Counted from the stretch's first letter, positions 31,893 through 41,669 are shown. The stretch: DNA of 47,012 nt from UMGS1071 sp045638545 (GCA_045638545.1 JAZUBL010000062.1:1-47012), one strand, 5' to 3'. Notes: generated by a model not told the origin, from the letters alone. Numbers and translations are program-made.

Positions 31893-33779
31893 ATGAGAGA
31901 ACATACATATCCTTTTTCCGCAATTATCGGACAGGAACCGATGAAAAAGGCGCTGCTGCTGAATCTGATCAATCCGAAAATCGGCGGTGTTTTAATTTAC
32001 GGTGAAAAAGGTACAGCAAAATCCACAGCAGTACGAGCACTGGCCAGAATTACAGACTGTTCCGTAGTGGAAGTACCGCTGGGCGTTACAGAAGAACGAC
32101 TGATTGGTTCAGTTGACGTAGAGCAGACAATGCAGACCGGCAAAACAGTAATGGAGCCGGGCATTTTAAAAATGGCAGACGGAAATATTCTTTATGTTGA
32201 TGAGATCAACCTGCTGCCGGACTACCTGACAGATATTTTACTGGAAGTCAGCGGCACACACTGCAACCGTATTGAACGAGAAGGTATTTCTTACAGCCAT
32301 CCTTGCGATTTCGTGTTGGTTGGTACCATGAATCCCGAAGAAGGCGAGCTTCGCCCGCACTTTCTGGATCGATTTGGTCTGAGTATTTCCATTAAAGGTG
32401 AAGAAGATGCTGCACTTCGTGTGCAGGTACTGAAAAACAGACTGGCTTATGAATCTGATCCCGAAGGCTTCTGTAAAGAATATCTTCCACAGGAATCGGA
32501 GCTTCGTGTAATTCTGCGGAACGCACAGAAAAAATTGCTGGCCGTAGAGATTACGGAAGAACAGCATGGGAAAATTGCTGAGATGTGTATCCGTGCCGGC
32601 GTAGAAGGTCATCGCGGTGATCTTGTCATGGAGCAGACTGCCAGAACCATCGCGGCTTTGGCAGGACGAGAAGAAGTAACTGACCGTGACCTGGAAGAAG
32701 CGGCATTTTTTGCCCTGCCGCACCGCCAGAAGCCGGGAATGGAACCACCTCCACCACCGCCTCCTCCGGAAGAACAGGAGGAACAGCCGCCGGAAGAGCC
32801 TGAAACTCCACCGGACCAGAATGAGCAGGAGCCGGAACAGCCGCCGGAGAATGATCAGGACCTGAAAAATCCTCCGCCGGACAACGATCCGCCTCCGCAG
32901 AATCAGAAGAGCCAGGCCAAACCACAGAATTTCATTACAGGAGAAGCATTCCGCGTGAAAGACTTTGGTTATCAGGCAGATCGGCGCAAACACGTTGGTC
33001 ATGGTAAACGCAGCCGTGTAAAAAGCGGTACCAAATCAGGCCGCTATATTTCTGCCGCTATGGCAAGAACCAATGACGACCTTGCGCTGGACGCAACTAT
33101 CCGCGCAGCTGCTCCTTATCAAAGAGTTCGCGAAAAGAATGGTATGGCAATTACCATCCATAAAGATGATATTCGCGAAAAAGTCCGTCAGCGTAAGGTG
33201 GCGAATCTTCTTGTATTCGTACTGGATACCAGCGGCTCTATGGGCGCAAACCGCCGTATGACGGAGACAAAAGGCGCAGTTCTTTCTCTGCTGAAAGATG
33301 CTTATGTAAAGCGTGATAAAATTGCGCTTGTTACCTTTGGCGGTGACCGGGCAGAAGTTGCACTTCCCCCTACTTCCAGTACAGAACGCGGATATCGTCT
33401 GCTGGAGTCTATGACTGTTGGCGGTAAAACACCACTTAATGACGGCATTACAAAAGGAATGCAGGTTATTCAGAGTGAACTGCGTAAATCACCGGATATC
33501 ATGCCGCTGATGATCATCATTACCGATGGCCGCGGCAACGTATCGATTGATTCCAGTAAATCACCACGAAAAGAACTGTTGGAAATTGGAGAGCGTGTTG
33601 GAGAAAAACGCGTGATCCAGACAATGGTAATTGATATAGAGAAAAAAGGATTCATGAAAATGGATCTTGCACGAAGCCTTGCGCAGGAAATGCGCAGTAC
33701 TTACTACCAGATTGACGATCTGAGAGCAAAAGATCTGCTGGCTGTGATTGCAAAAGAAAGAAATGAGGAAATGATATGA
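31893..33779 (+). CDS. Fused AAA+/VWA metallochelatase subunit (ChlI-ChlD type)
   Basis: The 628-aa protein corresponds to the ChlD/BchD subunit of class I metallochelatases. Residues about 1-270 are an AAA+ domain: Walker A GEKGTAKS (37-44), Walker B ILYVDEINLLPDYL, and GTMNPEEGELRPHFLDRFG. Residues about 285-345 are a linker very rich in Pro, Glu and Asp. Residues about 440-628 are a VWA domain with a MIDAS motif DTSGSMG (Asp 445) and a later TDGRGN. In these enzymes the AAA+ motor and the VWA subunit form a ring that drives metal insertion by the large CobN/ChlH subunit. Unlike many ChlD proteins the Walker residues look intact, so it may hydrolyse ATP itself. It overlaps the next gene as ATGA. 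Confidence 0.9.
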   Translation: MREHTYPFSAIIGQEPMKKALLLNLINPKIGGVLIYGEKGTAKSTAVRALARITDCSVVEVPLGVTEERLIGSVDVEQTMQTGKTVMEPGILKMADGNILYVDEINLLPDYLTDILLEVSGTHCNRIEREGISYSHPCDFVLVGTMNPEEGELRPHFLDRFGLSISIKGEEDAALRVQVLKNRLAYESDPEGFCKEYLPQESELRVILRNAQKKLLAVEITEEQHGKIAEMCIRAGVEGHRGDLVMEQTARTIAALAGREEVTDRDLEEAAFFALPHRQKPGMEPPPPPPPPEEQEEQPPEEPETPPDQNEQEPEQPPENDQDLKNPPPDNDPPPQNQKSQAKPQNFITGEAFRVKDFGYQADRRKHVGHGKRSRVKSGTKSGRYISAAMARTNDDLALDATIRAAAPYQRVREKNGMAITIHKDDIREKVRQRKVANLLVFVLDTSGSMGANRRMTETKGAVLSLLKDAYVKRDKIALVTFGGDRAEVALPPTSSTERGYRLLESMTVGGKTPLNDGITKGMQVIQSELRKSPDIMPLMIIITDGRGNVSIDSSKSPRKELLEIGERVGEKRVIQTMVIDIEKKGFMKMDLARSLAQEMRSTYYQIDDLRAKDLLAVIAKERNEEMI

Positions 33780-34840
33780 ACACAACAGGACAAACACATA
33801 GAAAACATCCGGTATTTCCATTTACCGCAATTTTAGGACAGGAAGCAATGAAAAAAGGTCTGATTCTGAACATCATCGATTCTAGAATCGGCGGTGTACT
33901 GGTATTCGGCGAAAAAGGCACAGCAAAATCCACAGCGATCCGTGCCATTGCAAACCTGCTGCCGGAAATTACCGTTGTAAAAGGCTGCCCATTCCATTGT
34001 GATCCGACTGCTCCATCTCATATGTGCGAAGAATGCAGAAGCAAAGTGCAGAACGGTGAAGAACTGGAAACAGAAACCATTAAAATGCAGGTTGTTGATC
34101 TGCCGGTTTCTGCCACAGAAGATCGCGTAGTAGGTTCTCTTGACCTGGAAGAAGCAATTCAGAATGGTAAAAAGAAGTTTGATCTGGGTGTTCTGGCAAA
34201 AGCAAACCGCGGTATTCTCTATGTTGATGAAATCAACCTGCTGGATGATCATATCGTGGACCTGCTGCTGGACTGCGCAGCAATGGGCGTAAATACAGTA
34301 GAACGCGAAGGCATTTCCTTCTCTCACCCGGCAAACTTTATCCTGGTTGGCACCATGAACCCGGAAGAAGGCGAACTTCGTCCGCAGCTGCTGGATCGTT
34401 TTGGTTTCAGCGTGGAGATCAAGGGTATTAAAGATCCAAAAGAACGTATTGAAATTGTAAAGCGCTGCAGTGCTTTCGCAGAAGATCATGATGCGTTTGT
34501 AGAACAATATCAGGAAGAAGAACAGGCACTGGCTGAAAAGATCGTTCATGCAAAAGATCTTCTGAAAGACGTAACTGTAAGCGATGAGATTCTGCTGCTG
34601 AACGCAAAAATTGCAATCGCCCTTGGTGTAGACGGTCACCGTGGTGATCTGACAATGATTAAGGGTCTGAAAGCATTTGCTGCTCTTAACGGCAGAACAG
34701 AAGTAGAAAAGCAGGATGTTCGTGAACTGGTACAGATGGTATTCCTCCATCGTATGAAGTCTCTGCCATTCGAAAAAACACAGGCACTGGATATGGAGCT
34801 GGTGGATAAAATCCTTGCAGATGTGGAGGAATCCGTATGA
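33776..34840 (+). CDS. Metallochelatase AAA+ subunit (ChlI/BchI type) with four-cysteine insertion
   Basis: A 354-aa AAA+ ATPase of the ChlI/BchI family. Walker A is GEKGTAKS (45-52), Walker B ILYVDEINLLDDHIVDLLLD, followed by GTMNPEEGELRPQLLDRFGFSVEI and the sensor/lid region DGHRGDLTMIKGLKAFAAL. It is a close paralogue of the N-terminal half of the preceding protein but contains an insertion with Cys 71, Cys 75, Cys 84 and Cys 87 (C-x3-C-x8-C-x2-C), a probable zinc or Fe-S site that the fused subunit lacks. It forms the motor ring of the chelatase. It overlaps both neighbours by the ATGA pattern, so the three chelatase subunits are translated as a unit. Confidence 0.93.
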   Translation: MNTTGQTHRKHPVFPFTAILGQEAMKKGLILNIIDSRIGGVLVFGEKGTAKSTAIRAIANLLPEITVVKGCPFHCDPTAPSHMCEECRSKVQNGEELETETIKMQVVDLPVSATEDRVVGSLDLEEAIQNGKKKFDLGVLAKANRGILYVDEINLLDDHIVDLLLDCAAMGVNTVEREGISFSHPANFILVGTMNPEEGELRPQLLDRFGFSVEIKGIKDPKERIEIVKRCSAFAEDHDAFVEQYQEEEQALAEKIVHAKDLLKDVTVSDEILLLNAKIAIALGVDGHRGDLTMIKGLKAFAALNGRTEVEKQDVRELVQMVFLHRMKSLPFEKTQALDMELVDKILADVEESV

Positions 34841-37800
34841 AAACAATTACCGCAATCTTATGGCATGGCTCCGCTAATCGCCTCTCCATGATTCAGGAGC
34901 AGGTAAAAGAATTTGTAAACCTGAAAATTTATTCCGCAACAGCCCTGGATGATGGCAGACAGGATATGAAGCAGTTATACGATGACATTGACAACGCTGA
35001 CCTCCTTCTGCTGAACATTACTTCTTCTGACGGAATCTGGACAGAGCTGGAGCGTTATATCGAACCGCTGAACAAGCAGACCGTTTATATTGGCAGCGAT
35101 GCATCTCTGCACGTAAAAACACAGCAGGAAGTTCGCTATTCTGCTCAGTGTAATCTTTACTACAATTACAGCGGTAAAGAAAATCTGGTGCAGATGATTC
35201 GCTATCTCTGCGCTGAAGTGTTTGACGAAGACATTGACTACGAAGAACCTGTATTTATCCCTTGGGAGGGCATCTTCCACCCGGATACAGAAGAGATTTT
35301 CAAAACTGCAGAAGATTACTTCAAGTTCAGACCAAAGTCTGAAAAAGGCACCGTCGGTCTTGTAGTATCCAGAACATCTTGGCTCAGTGGTGATATTATT
35401 GTAGAAACTGAGCTGCTGCGTCAGATTGAGCAGCGCGGTTACAGCGTACTCCCTATTTACTCCTACTCCATGGCAGATGATGATCTGGGCGCGAAAGGTG
35501 TTGCCAATGCGATCGAGCGTTTCTGCTTTGACGAAACAGGCGCACCAATCATTCAGGGTCTCATCCGCATGACAGGCTATTTTTCCGCTTCTTCCGGAAA
35601 TGATAACAACTGTGCATCAATCCTGACAAGATTGAACTGCCCTGTTATCAAGCCAATCTGTTCTTACTCCATGACAATTGAACAGTGGGAAGAAAGCAAA
35701 GAAGGCATTGTATCTGACGTAGCCTGGAGCATTGCACTGCCGGAAATGGAAGGCGTTATCGAGCCGATTATTGTTGGTGCAGAAGAAAAAAATGGCGACT
35801 TTGAACTGCGCAGACCAATTGGCAGCCGCTGTAAAAAGCTTGTCGATCGCATGCTGAAATGGGTCGATCTGAAACAGAAAGATAATAAAGATAAGAAAGT
35901 TGTATTTCTTCTCAATAATAATCCATGTACCTCTGCAGAGGCATCTGTTGGCGGCGGCGCAAATCTGGATACTCTGGAAAGCGTTGCTTCTATTCTGCAG
36001 CATATGCAGAAAGCCGGCTATTCCCTGACAGACGTGCCGGCAAACGGCGAAGAGCTGATCAACAAAATCATGGAACGAAAAGCGATCTCTGAATTCCGCT
36101 GGACACCTGTTTCTGAAATTGTAAGTAAGGGCGGCGCGCTTGATTTTGTAGAGCCGGAACTGTATGAAAGCTGGTTCAATGAACTGCCGGAAGATGCCAG
36201 AAACCGTATGATTGAAACATGGGGCAACCCTCCTGGTGAAGAAAAAGATGGCGTTCCTCCTGCAATGATGTATGATGGCAAATTGGTTGTCAGCGGCGTC
36301 AGCTTCCAGAACGCACTGGTTTGCGTACAGCCAAAGCGTGGCTGTGCCGGTGCTCGCTGCGATGGTACTGTCTGCAAGATTCTGCATGATCCAACCGTAC
36401 CGCCAACCCATCAGTATCTGGCAACATATCACTACTTTGAGCGTGTTTTTGGCGCAGACGTGATCATCCATGTTGGTACTCACGGCAATCTGGAATTCCT
36501 GCCTGGCAAGGGTGTTGGCCTCTCTGATAGTTGTTTCCCTGATATCTGCATCGGTACCATGCCGAACCTGTATATCTACAACTCTGACAACCCACCGGAA
36601 GGCACCATTGCAAAACGCCGTGCTCTGGCAACTATCGTTGACCATATGCAGACTGTTATGAAACAGGGCGGCGTATACGACCAGCTGGAGGAGCTTGATC
36701 AGCTTCTGGCACAATATGAAAAAACAAAAATTTCCGATCCATCTCAGGCACACATTCTGGAGCACATGGTAAAAGAAGCCGTAGAAAACTGCAATCTTGA
36801 ATCCATCATTCCAATGGATGATTATCATGCGAAATTCCCTGAGATCGTAGAGAGATTACATAAATATCTTGGCATGATCAAGAATACACAGATTCAGTCC
36901 GGTATGCACGTATTCGGCCGCATCCCGGAGGGTGAAGATCGTGTGGACATGCTCCACTCTATTCTCCGCTACGAAAGTGTTGGTGAACCATCTCTGCGCA
37001 GCGAAATCTGTACACTCATTGGTCTGAATCTGCAGGATCTGCTGAAAGATCAGGGCGCTCTCTGTGTTCGCTATGAAAAAGATAATGGCTCCGTATTATA
37101 CGACGTAGACAAAATGTGTAAAAATGTGATCCGTTGTCTGCTGAGCGGCGATTCTACTGCTGATCATCCGGAGATGTTCGACGGTTACAGAATTAAAAAA
37201 CCAGAGCAGTTTGCGAAGCTGGACGGCTTCCGTAATCGCATTCTGAAAATCGATGCATCAATTGCTGATTCCAAAGAAATGGATGCGCTGCTGAATGCTA
37301 TGAACGGCAGCTTTACTCAGCCAGGCCCTGCTGGTATGATTATGCGCGGCAGAGAGGACGTCCTCCCTACCGGCCGCAACTTCTATACACTGGATCCGGA
37401 AACTGTACCGACAAAAGCTGCCTGGGAAATCGGCAAGCGACTGGCTGATGCACTGATTGACAGCTTCCAGAAAGACGAAGGCCGTTATCCGGAAAGCGTA
37501 GCCTTTTACTGGATGACCACCGACATTATGTGGGCAGACGGCGAAGGTATGGCGCAGATGCTGTATCTGCTGGGCGTGCAGCCTGTATGGCGCTCCAACG
37601 GCAAGATCCGTGGCTTTGAAGTCATTCCGCTGAAAGAACTTGGCCGTCCGAGAATCGACCTGACCGTTAAGGTTTCCGGTATTCTTCGTGATAACTTCCG
37701 CGGCTGTATTGGTTTGCTGGATGAAGCAATCAAGACTGTTGCAAACCGAGATGAACCGGAAACTGCCAACTTTGTAAGAAAACATACACTGGAAAACCAG

Positions 37801-38667
37801 AAGGATGACGCGGATATGACTTGGGATGATGCAACTTCCCGTATTTTCGGTGCGAAACCAGGAACTTACAGTTCTGGCATCAATCTGCTTGTATATGCTT
37901 CCGCATGGACAGACCAGACCGATATTTCTGAACTGTTTACCTACTCCAATGGCTATGCTTACGGCAATGGTCAGTATGGCAAGCAATCTTATCAGCAGCT
38001 GCGCAACAGCCTGAAGAACGTAGAAGCTACTTTTGATAAAGTTATGTCTGATGAGCATGACCTTCTTGGCTGCTGTTGTTATTTCAGCAACCATGGCGGC
38101 ATGACTGCAGCTGCAAGAGAACTCTCTGACAGAGAAGTAAAAACCTATTATGGTGATACCCGTGAGGTAACGAATGTAGAAATCCGCACCCTGTCTGAAG
38201 AAATCAACCGTGTTGTTTCCGGCAGACTGCTTAATCCACAGTGGATTGAAGGACAGAAGCAGCATGGCTATAAAGGCGCCAGTGATATCAGTAAGCGAAT
38301 CGGCCGCGTATACGGCTGGGAAGCTACCACTGAAGCTGTAGAAGACTGGGTGTTTGACGATATTGTGAAAACATTCATTTCTGATAAAGAGAATAAAGAA
38401 TTCTTCCAGAAGAACAATCCATGGGCAATGGAAGAAATTTCACGCAGATTAATGGAAGCATATTCCCGCAATCTGTGGAACCCTGAAGAAGGCCTGATCG
38501 AAGAACTGCAGGAAAATTACCTGGAACTGGAGTCGATCCTAGAAGAAAGCATGGGCGACAATGCCGGTGACTTCCAGGGTGGTTCCATTGACGTAGTCCC
38601 GATGGACGAACTGCAGGCATTCCGCAATCAGGTGGCAAAATTACATGGAAATAATAACAAAAAATAA
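34837..38667 (+). CDS. cobN: CobN/BchH-type metallochelatase large subunit
   Basis: This 1276-aa protein is the substrate-binding subunit of a class I chelatase. The family core HVGTHGNLEFLPGKGVGLSD begins near residue 544, followed by PNLYIYNSDNPPEGTIAKRRALATI; a second conserved block is the FYTLDPETVPTKAAWEIGKRLADALI region, and GIGLNLLVY-like and SYQQLRNSLKNVEATFDKVMSDEHDLL segments come later. The usual reaction is ATP-dependent insertion of Mg2+ or Co2+ into a tetrapyrrole. The length and the CobN-type motifs suggest a cobalt chelatase-like protein, but no corrin synthesis gene is nearby and a FecBCD importer follows. CobN-like proteins such as Bacteroides HmuS act in heme iron release, so removal of metal from an imported compound is also plausible. 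The gene symbol denotes family, not substrate. Confidence 0.85.
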   Translation: MKTITAILWHGSANRLSMIQEQVKEFVNLKIYSATALDDGRQDMKQLYDDIDNADLLLLNITSSDGIWTELERYIEPLNKQTVYIGSDASLHVKTQQEVRYSAQCNLYYNYSGKENLVQMIRYLCAEVFDEDIDYEEPVFIPWEGIFHPDTEEIFKTAEDYFKFRPKSEKGTVGLVVSRTSWLSGDIIVETELLRQIEQRGYSVLPIYSYSMADDDLGAKGVANAIERFCFDETGAPIIQGLIRMTGYFSASSGNDNNCASILTRLNCPVIKPICSYSMTIEQWEESKEGIVSDVAWSIALPEMEGVIEPIIVGAEEKNGDFELRRPIGSRCKKLVDRMLKWVDLKQKDNKDKKVVFLLNNNPCTSAEASVGGGANLDTLESVASILQHMQKAGYSLTDVPANGEELINKIMERKAISEFRWTPVSEIVSKGGALDFVEPELYESWFNELPEDARNRMIETWGNPPGEEKDGVPPAMMYDGKLVVSGVSFQNALVCVQPKRGCAGARCDGTVCKILHDPTVPPTHQYLATYHYFERVFGADVIIHVGTHGNLEFLPGKGVGLSDSCFPDICIGTMPNLYIYNSDNPPEGTIAKRRALATIVDHMQTVMKQGGVYDQLEELDQLLAQYEKTKISDPSQAHILEHMVKEAVENCNLESIIPMDDYHAKFPEIVERLHKYLGMIKNTQIQSGMHVFGRIPEGEDRVDMLHSILRYESVGEPSLRSEICTLIGLNLQDLLKDQGALCVRYEKDNGSVLYDVDKMCKNVIRCLLSGDSTADHPEMFDGYRIKKPEQFAKLDGFRNRILKIDASIADSKEMDALLNAMNGSFTQPGPAGMIMRGREDVLPTGRNFYTLDPETVPTKAAWEIGKRLADALIDSFQKDEGRYPESVAFYWMTTDIMWADGEGMAQMLYLLGVQPVWRSNGKIRGFEVIPLKELGRPRIDLTVKVSGILRDNFRGCIGLLDEAIKTVANRDEPETANFVRKHTLENQKDDADMTWDDATSRIFGAKPGTYSSGINLLVYASAWTDQTDISELFTYSNGYAYGNGQYGKQSYQQLRNSLKNVEATFDKVMSDEHDLLGCCCYFSNHGGMTAAARELSDREVKTYYGDTREVTNVEIRTLSEEINRVVSGRLLNPQWIEGQKQHGYKGASDISKRIGRVYGWEATTEAVEDWVFDDIVKTFISDKENKEFFQKNNPWAMEEISRRLMEAYSRNLWNPEEGLIEELQENYLELESILEESMGDNAGDFQGGSIDVVPMDELQAFRNQVAKLHGNNNKK

Positions 38668-38702
38668 AGTTACGTTTTTTGATAGAAAGAAGGACTTAAT
38701 TT

Positions 38703-39779
38703 ATGTTTAAGAAAATTTCCTGTGCAATTATTGCAGCAGCACTGCTTGTATCTATGACTGCCTGCGGCGCCGGCGGCGGAACAGCACCGGATGATTCCGG
38801 TTCCAGTCAGGTTATTTCCAATGCAGCTGAAACAATCTCTGTCACAGATTCTTCCGGCAAGCTGATTCAGATCGAGAAGCCGCTGAAGCGTGTTGCATCC
38901 TACAACTCTGGTTTGTATAACTGCATGATCGCACTGGGTGTAGAAGATGCACTGGTTGGCTGCGCTTCCAGCTTTGATATTGCAGGTACTGTAACTGATG
39001 TTGGTGCATGGAATGAGCCAAACATTGAAGTTCTGCTGGAAGTAGCGCCGGATGCTGTATTTGCATATAAGAGCTATATGTCTGCAGAAAATGAGATGCT
39101 TCTGGAAAATGCAGGCATCAAATGTATCTATCTGGAGATGTCAGACGCAGATGCTATCGTTCAGGAATATGAAGCGCTGGCAAAACTCTTTGGCAAAGAA
39201 GCAGAAGCAAAAGAATACCTGGATCTCCATGCAAAGTACACCAGGATTCTGGAAGACAGAATCGGCGATATGAAGGAAAGCGACCGCAAAACAATCTTCT
39301 ATGAAGGCCATACCGATTATAAGAGCGTAAACAAAACAACAGGCGGTCATCAGCTGATTACAACTGCAGGCGGTATTAATATTGCTGCAGAAGAAGAAGC
39401 TTCTTATCCGGAAATCAGCGATGAATGGGTACTGGAACAGAATCCAGACATGATCCTTAAACTGATCAGCAGTACAAAGAAAGACGTACTTGGCAAAGAG
39501 GTTACCTCTGATGATCAGGTTGAAGCTGCATATGCAAATCTGGTTGGCAGACCAGGTTGGGCTGATCTGAAGGCTGTTGAAAATGATAACGTTCTGATCA
39601 TGCATGCAGATATCAGCACAAATGCACTGGGCAGTATTGTTGGTTCTGTTTACATGGCAAAGATGCTGTATCCAGAAAAGTTCGAAGATATTAACCCTGC
39701 ACAGGTACATGAAGAAATTTATGAGGCACTCTACGGCGAAGAGCTGGAGGGTATCTGGGCTTATCAGCCAACACATTAA
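38703..39779 (+). CDS. ABC transporter substrate-binding lipoprotein (FecB/BtuF-like)
   Basis: The 358-aa protein has a lipoprotein signal with lipobox MTAC (Cys 21), then a Gly/Ser linker and a class III binding-protein fold: RVASYNSGLYNCMIALGVEDALVGC, DVGAWNEPNIEVLLEVAPDAVFAYKS, and ALAKLFGKEAEAKEYLDLHAKY. The usual ligands of this class are ferric siderophores, heme and corrinoids. It sits 35 nt downstream of the CobN-like gene and is followed by matching permease and ATPase genes. Placement after a chelatase suggests it binds the chelatase's substrate, a tetrapyrrole or metal complex, but the sequence does not say which. It is only distantly related to the YclQ-type protein in the same window. 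Confidence 0.88.
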   Translation: MFKKISCAIIAAALLVSMTACGAGGGTAPDDSGSSQVISNAAETISVTDSSGKLIQIEKPLKRVASYNSGLYNCMIALGVEDALVGCASSFDIAGTVTDVGAWNEPNIEVLLEVAPDAVFAYKSYMSAENEMLLENAGIKCIYLEMSDADAIVQEYEALAKLFGKEAEAKEYLDLHAKYTRILEDRIGDMKESDRKTIFYEGHTDYKSVNKTTGGHQLITTAGGINIAAEEEASYPEISDEWVLEQNPDMILKLISSTKKDVLGKEVTSDDQVEAAYANLVGRPGWADLKAVENDNVLIMHADISTNALGSIVGSVYMAKMLYPEKFEDINPAQVHEEIYEALYGEELEGIWAYQPTH

Positions 39780-39795
39780 AGATTAAGGTGAAAAC

Positions 39796-40890
39796 ATGAA
39801 ATTAAATACAAAAGAGCAGGATCCATCCGCAAAATCGGAGCTGCAGGCCCAGCGGGAACGCTACAAAAAAGGACGATCCCGAAAAATCCTGATCCTGATC
39901 TTGATTGCAGTCGGCGTTCTGGTAACAGGTATGATTGCACTATGCATCGGCGCATCCTCCGTCGGCTTCGATACTGTGTGGAAGGTATTTCTGGATCTGT
40001 TCTGGCACAATCCGGATGTAACAAATGTAGAACGGCAGACTGTATTCAGTCTCCGCCTCCCCCGTATTCTGGCTGCAATCCTGGCAGGATGGGCGCTGTC
40101 CAATGCAGGCTTGCTGATGCAGGGCGTGTTTCAGAATCCATTGGTCAGCCCTTACACCCTGGGCGTTTCTAACGGTGCGTCGTTTGGTGCTTCTATCGCA
40201 ATTATTTTCGGATCGGCTCTTTCTTTCCTGAACTTCGGTAACTATCTGATCCCGGCATTTGCTTTCCTGGCATCAGTACTTACGATGGCACTTGTTTTTG
40301 CTATTTCAAAAGTTGCCAGAGATCACTCCAAAACGCTGGTGTTGTCCGGTACCGCCATTGGTTATCTTTTTACTGCCATGGTATCGCTCATTAAATATGT
40401 AGCCGACGTTGACAGCCTCCCCGACCTGGTATTCTGGACAATGGGCAGTCTTTCCGGCATTATGTGGGATAAGCTGCTGATTATGGCTGTTGCTGTAGGT
40501 GCCTGCTTTATCGTAATGATGCGATATTCCTGGGATCTCAACGTAATGGCACTGGGTGAAGAAGCAGCTGTCAGCCTTGGTGTAAATTACAAAAAGCTTC
40601 GTATGATCTCCTTTATTGTTTCCACTATGCTGACAGCGGTTACTGTTTCTTTTACCGGTGTTATCGGCTTTGTTGGCCTGATTGCACCGCATATTACCAA
40701 AATGATTGTCGGCAGTGATTTCCGTTACGCATTGCCTGTATCCTCTGCAATAGGTGCTCTGCTGCTTCTCCTTTCCGATACGGTAGGCAGAACCATTCTG
40801 GGCGCAACACAGCTGCCAGTTGGTATTATTACATCGTTTATTGGTGTACCATTCTTCCTGTATCTGGTTGCCAGAAGAAGGAGGGCTTAA
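39796..40890 (+). CDS. ABC transporter permease (FecCD/BtuC family)
   Basis: A 364-aa permease with a basic N-terminus (about 1-30) and about ten membrane segments. Family marks are FSLRLPRILAAILAGWALSNAGLLMQGVFQNPLVSPYTLGVSNGASFGASIAI, DLVFWTMGSLSG, and FTGVIGFVGLIAPHITKMIVGSDFR, the loop that docks on the ATPase. It is a single gene and so probably forms a homodimer, as in BtuC, in contrast to the two-gene permease of the siderophore importer. It lies 16 nt downstream of the binding-protein gene. Confidence 0.93.
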   Translation: MKLNTKEQDPSAKSELQAQRERYKKGRSRKILILILIAVGVLVTGMIALCIGASSVGFDTVWKVFLDLFWHNPDVTNVERQTVFSLRLPRILAAILAGWALSNAGLLMQGVFQNPLVSPYTLGVSNGASFGASIAIIFGSALSFLNFGNYLIPAFAFLASVLTMALVFAISKVARDHSKTLVLSGTAIGYLFTAMVSLIKYVADVDSLPDLVFWTMGSLSGIMWDKLLIMAVAVGACFIVMMRYSWDLNVMALGEEAAVSLGVNYKKLRMISFIVSTMLTAVTVSFTGVIGFVGLIAPHITKMIVGSDFRYALPVSSAIGALLLLLSDTVGRTILGATQLPVGIITSFIGVPFFLYLVARRRRA

Positions 40891-40892
40891 CC

Positions 40893-41669
40893 ATGCGTTT
40901 GGAAGTAGAGAATCTGAATTTTGGTTATACAAAAAAGCAGAAAATCCTGCATGACGTCAGTTTTTCTGCACAGAGCGGTCAGCTGATCTCTCTCATCGGC
41001 CCAAATGGCTCCGGTAAGACAACCACGATCAAATGCATCAACCGCATTCATCTGCCGATGAGCGGCTCTGTACGTCTGGATGGTGTTGATATCCATCAGC
41101 TTTCTCAGTCACAGGTAGCGCAGCACGTTGGTTACGTACCGCAGATGGCGCGAAACTATATCCCTGCAACTGTGCTGGATACAGTTATTATGGGACGCCG
41201 TCCTTTCATTAAGTGGAATGTCAGCGATAAAGATGTTGACATTGCTTTGGAGATGCTGGATCGTGTTGGTGCAGTTGATCTTGCGCATAAAGATTTTGAA
41301 GCACTATCCGGCGGTCAGAAGCAGAAAGTATTGATTGCCAGAGCGATGGCACAGGAACCTGACATTTATCTGTTCGACGAACCGATCAGTTTTCTGGATG
41401 TAAAAAACCAGCTCGCAGTGATGGAAATGGCGAGAGATCTTGTGAAAGAGCAGAATAAGATTGTTCTGATGGTTGTGCATGACCTGAATATGGCACTGCG
41501 TTACTCCGATGAAATTCTCCTGCTGAAAGACGGCAGAATCGTCTCCCATGGAAAGCCGGATGCGGTTTTAAACGAAAAAAACATCGCAGAAGTTTACGGC
41601 GTTAAAATGAAAATGGTCGAGGAAGATCTTGGCAAATACATGGTTCCACTGCATGGAATCGATCCATAA
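40893..41669 (+). CDS. ABC transporter ATPase (FepC/BtuD family)
   Basis: A 258-aa ATPase: Walker A GPNGSGKTT (residues about 36-44), Q-loop VPQMARNYIPATVLD, signature ALSGGQKQKVL, Walker B IYLFDEPISFLD and switch His in MVVHDLNMALRYSDE. It energises the preceding permease. It is the last gene of the operon that starts at the 30048 promoter and begins 2 nt after the permease stop codon, with GGAGGG before the ATG. A strong hairpin follows at 41676-41708. Confidence 0.93.
   Translation: MRLEVENLNFGYTKKQKILHDVSFSAQSGQLISLIGPNGSGKTTTIKCINRIHLPMSGSVRLDGVDIHQLSQSQVAQHVGYVPQMARNYIPATVLDTVIMGRRPFIKWNVSDKDVDIALEMLDRVGAVDLAHKDFEALSGGQKQKVLIARAMAQEPDIYLFDEPISFLDVKNQLAVMEMARDLVKEQNKIVLMVVHDLNMALRYSDEILLLKDGRIVSHGKPDAVLNEKNIAEVYGVKMKMVEEDLGKYMVPLHGIDP

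Noticed and set aside
33833..34846. Long minus-strand open frame (337 codons) opposite the ChlI-type gene
   Set aside because: Antisense shadow of a clear AAA+ gene; composition (Phe, Cys, Gln, His-rich) is typical of such shadows.
35617..38265. Long minus-strand open frames (403 and 335 codons) opposite the CobN-like gene
   Set aside because: Antisense shadows of a gene with well conserved CobN motifs.
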